A model generated the notes under the pieces. The model did not search any database. It was not told the DNA's origin and saw only the letters and a program-made list of their open reading frames with translations. From Phycisphaerales bacterium UBA2402 (GTDB lineage: Bacteria; Planctomycetota; Phycisphaerae; Phycisphaerales; UBA1924), in contig DDSA01000081.1 of NCBI GenBank assembly GCA_002343715.1, positions 1 to 62,373 of the forward strand: DNA of 62,373 bases, read 5' to 3'. The position numbers and the translations under genes are program-made. This document shows positions 60,271-62,373 of this stretch, in pieces. How positions within the stretch are numbered: the first letter of the stretch is position 1; the number at the start of each line of letters is the position of its first letter.

Positions 60271-62259
60271 TCAATCTTCATCCGTCAAGAGCCCGAGCGC
60301 GACCCAATCAAAGAAGCGGCCCGCGCCGCTTGCCAGTGACTTGGACCAGAACTGGTCGAAGCGCTGGGTCAACGATTCGCCGTTGCGGTCGTTGTTGCCG
60401 TAACGGATCGCCTGCACCATCCCGATGATGTGTTCGGCACTCTCGCTGCCATCCTCGGTCGTGTTGTCAGTGGCTACAAGGGCTTCGATCCCATCCAGAC
60501 GCTTGAATACTGCGTCGGGTGCCTTGTCGATGACCAAGTACTCCCGGAGCAGCTTGAGATAAGTCCTGAGCGTGGAACTGTCGTTCCGTGCTTCCTCGTG
60601 GTAATGGTTGCGTCTGCCATTGAGGGAGAACTGGAGCACGCCGATGGCCTCACGCACGGCGGGCGGAACCTTCTCCTCGTCCTCCACGCCGACATGTCCC
60701 CGATGTGCGTTGCCCCAGTCATCGTGGCGAGCCTGAACCGTTAACGCCTCTTCAAGCGGCTTGCCGCTCCGGCGTTGCTCGCTCAACGCAAATGCCGCAA
60801 GCGACTTGAATGCTTGGAGCATCGACGGGGGCAAGGCCGCGAGTTCTGCCGGGAGAGTGCCCGATTTCTGCGGGAGGGTCTCGAATCCCGAAAGCGCAGC
60901 CTTCGCACGGCCGTCGAGCGAGGAGAGGAGTTCACGCTGTTGTGCTATGCGCCGCTGGGCGGGAATGACGAAGCCCGTATCGAGCCAGAGGTGCGACTTC
61001 ACAGCCCGCTCAACATCTGTGGCGACCGCGTTCAGTGCGGCCTGTCCTGCCGCGATCTGCTCGCGGACCCATGAAACCCCGCCAGTCCGCTCCTTGATGT
61101 GTCGCGCGGTGTAGTGCCGCGTCTCGATCACGGGTTTGTTCTCGACCTGCTGCCGGTTGTCGTACCTGTGAGACTCGGTGGTCTGCTTTCCGTCGGCACC
61201 GATAAACAGGCGGTGCCCATGCTTGTCTTTCTTCTGCGGGCCTTGTTCGCGGTCGCCTTTCAGTTTCTCTTCCCAGGCCGCAACGTGTTTGCCGAGCTGG
61301 CCGGGGTCTTGGACCGTGGCCTCGCCGATGCGAGCTGTGTACCACTCGAAGAGTCCCGTGACTTCCTCCGGCCTGTGCCACAGGCAGTGTTGAAGCAGCC
61401 AGCAGTCCCACACCGATACGGCTGCGCGGCCGTCGGTGTGCGCGGCAACTTGCAGCAGGAACAGAGCCTTCCGCCAGCGACGGTCAGAGACGGGGATCTT
61501 CTGCTCCTGACAGTGCTTGCGCATCGCCTTCAAGAGCGACGCGACCTCGGCGGGGACTGTGACCTTCATCGCCGCCGCGTGGATGTGTTCAAGATCGCTG
61601 GGCGTGAGCATGAGGGCCGCGTCGATCGCGGGCTTGGCCTGGCCGCGCAGGTCCAGCAACTTGGCGAACCCCTCATCAGTGACGGGGCCGACGTGGTACC
61701 GCACCAAGAAACGGTCGTACAAAGCGAGCAGTTCTTCCTCTTGCGGCAGTTCGTTGCTGGCCCCGACCACCGAGACCAGAGGTGTTTTGACGCGCTGTGT
61801 GCCGTTGTCAAACTCCCGCTCGTTCAGAAGCGTGAGCAAAGCGTTGAGGATCGCGCTGTTGGCCTTGAAAATCTCGTCGAGGAAGGCGACTGCGGCGGTG
61901 GGCAGGTAGCCATCGGTCTGTCGCTGGTACTTGTCCTCTTCCAGCGCCTTGATGGACAGCGGGCCAAAGAGTTCTTCGGGCACCGAGAAGCGAGTCAGCA
62001 AGCGCTCAAAATAGGTCTGGCCCGTGAACGCGAGCCGCAGACGGCGCGCCAGCTCGCTCTTGGCCGTGCCCGGAGGCCCGATGAGCAGCACATGCTCCCC
62101 CGCGAGCGCGGCGAGAAGCGCAAGGCGGATCGGGTTGTCCCGCTCGATCAGCCCTTCCGATAGTGCATCCCGGATGCGCTGCAAGCGGAGTTTGAGCGCG
62201 GATGCGCTGAGCGTGCCATCGACAGAGCCCTTGGGCATCGAACTGGTTGCTGCCGCCAC
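60271..62259 (-). CDS. ravA: RavA-like MoxR-type AAA+ ATPase, long form
   Basis: 662 residues from GTG 62259, chosen for GGAGGAGG 6 bases upstream; the frame is open to 62307. AAA+ core: Walker A GPPGTAKSEL (about 61-70), Walker B VAFLDEIFKAN (about 124-134), sensor 1 VGASNELP and DRRWRKALFLLQ in the lid. RFSVPEELFGPLSIKALEED is the RavA signature. E. coli RavA has about 500 residues; here the C-terminal region (about 300-660) is longer and contains a charged segment (DREQGPQKKDKHGHRLF) and helical parts. Paired with viaA. The likely role is remodelling of protein complexes; the target is unknown. Confidence 0.86.
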   Translation of the reverse strand: MAAATSSMPKGSVDGTLSASALKLRLQRIRDALSEGLIERDNPIRLALLAALAGEHVLLIGPPGTAKSELARRLRLAFTGQTYFERLLTRFSVPEELFGPLSIKALEEDKYQRQTDGYLPTAAVAFLDEIFKANSAILNALLTLLNEREFDNGTQRVKTPLVSVVGASNELPQEEELLALYDRFLVRYHVGPVTDEGFAKLLDLRGQAKPAIDAALMLTPSDLEHIHAAAMKVTVPAEVASLLKAMRKHCQEQKIPVSDRRWRKALFLLQVAAHTDGRAAVSVWDCWLLQHCLWHRPEEVTGLFEWYTARIGEATVQDPGQLGKHVAAWEEKLKGDREQGPQKKDKHGHRLFIGADGKQTTESHRYDNRQQVENKPVIETRHYTARHIKERTGGVSWVREQIAAGQAALNAVATDVERAVKSHLWLDTGFVIPAQRRIAQQRELLSSLDGRAKAALSGFETLPQKSGTLPAELAALPPSMLQAFKSLAAFALSEQRRSGKPLEEALTVQARHDDWGNAHRGHVGVEDEEKVPPAVREAIGVLQFSLNGRRNHYHEEARNDSSTLRTYLKLLREYLVIDKAPDAVFKRLDGIEALVATDNTTEDGSESAEHIIGMVQAIRYGNNDRNGESLTQRFDQFWSKSLASGAGRFFDWVALGLLTDED

Positions 62260-62330
62260 GAGAAGCCTCCTCCCAACCCATGAGAAGTGTAGTGTTGAGG
62301 CTGCCACATAAGTCTCTCGGGTTCGGCACC

Positions 62331-62361
62331 GTTCCGATCCTCGTCCACCCCTGATCGGAAC
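62331..62361. promoter_or_regulatory. 9+9 bp inverted repeat upstream of ravA
   Basis: GTTCCGATC (62331-62339), 13 bases, GATCGGAAC (62353-62361), perfect. It lies 72-102 bases before the ravA GTG, a fitting place for an operator. A further GATCGGAAC occurs at 58713-58721, at the 3' end of viaA. Confidence 0.45.
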
Positions 62362-62373
62362 CCCGCGTCAAAT

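Overview
The window is high-GC, gene-dense bacterial DNA and most likely comes from a planctomycete of the class Phycisphaerae. The evidence for that is two secreted proteins ending in the paired calcium-loop dockerin repeat typical of that group (10013-11569, 36933-38351). Supporting signs are a fibre-like secreted protein, lipoproteins and an LptF/G permease (diderm envelope), system II cytochrome c assembly, and frequent GTG/TTG starts. No genus can be named from the sequence alone. About 57 genes and one tRNA-Ala are supported. Only one gap exceeds 300 bases (11570-11877).

Layout. 1-4761: 3' end of priA, murD, a YdjY-like lipoprotein, an HtrA-type protease and panB. 4815-11638: secreted proteins, namely a two-gene operon (fibre-like protein, metzincin-type metallopeptidase) ending in a clear terminator, a lamin-tail protein and a dockerin protein. 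11878-16243: a large uncharacterised secreted protein, folP, trxA and a Gfo/Idh oxidoreductase. 16265-32628 is one long run of minus-strand genes: aminotransferase, folD, nuoA, DUF2752 protein, two related lipoproteins, a GT-B-like protein, an LptF/G permease, a GT39-type transferase, a PAP2 phosphatase, an alpha-L-fucosidase, a small receiver-like protein, and the aspA-Dcu-porin operon. 32817-38351: a lysine-rich histone-like protein, prfC, tRNA-Ala, a DinB-like protein, comF and the second dockerin protein.

38425-45044 is rich in metabolite-repair and salvage enzymes: a VOC protein, psuG, RidA, rdgB, a PfkB kinase, ALDH7, an RpiA homologue and a 3-methyladenine glycosylase. 45037-49457 holds ccsA and resB. 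49524-57457 holds an amidohydrolase, an OmpA lipoprotein, a PH-domain protein, two sugar-ABC permeases without partner genes, acpP, fabF and a squalene/phytoene synthase. 57602-62373 looks accessory: a truncated serine recombinase behind a DUF2924 protein and a small partner, then a viaA-ravA pair (VWA protein plus MoxR-type AAA+ ATPase).

The strongest points for a second look are these. (1) FolD has Gln and His at the positions of the catalytic Lys and Gln of the cyclohydrolase site, so it is predicted to be a dehydrogenase only. (2) The RpiA homologue has Ser and Gln in place of the catalytic Asp and Glu. (3) At least nine genes lacking a Shine-Dalgarno sequence have a TANNNT hexamer 5-9 bases before the start codon, suggesting widespread leaderless transcription. 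(4) A RavA-ViaA pair lies beside recombinase debris, with an inverted repeat upstream. (5) Structured non-coding elements include a 9+9 bp inverted repeat around a TATA-like core in a divergent promoter region, and a 5' leader hairpin that overlaps a ribosome binding site.
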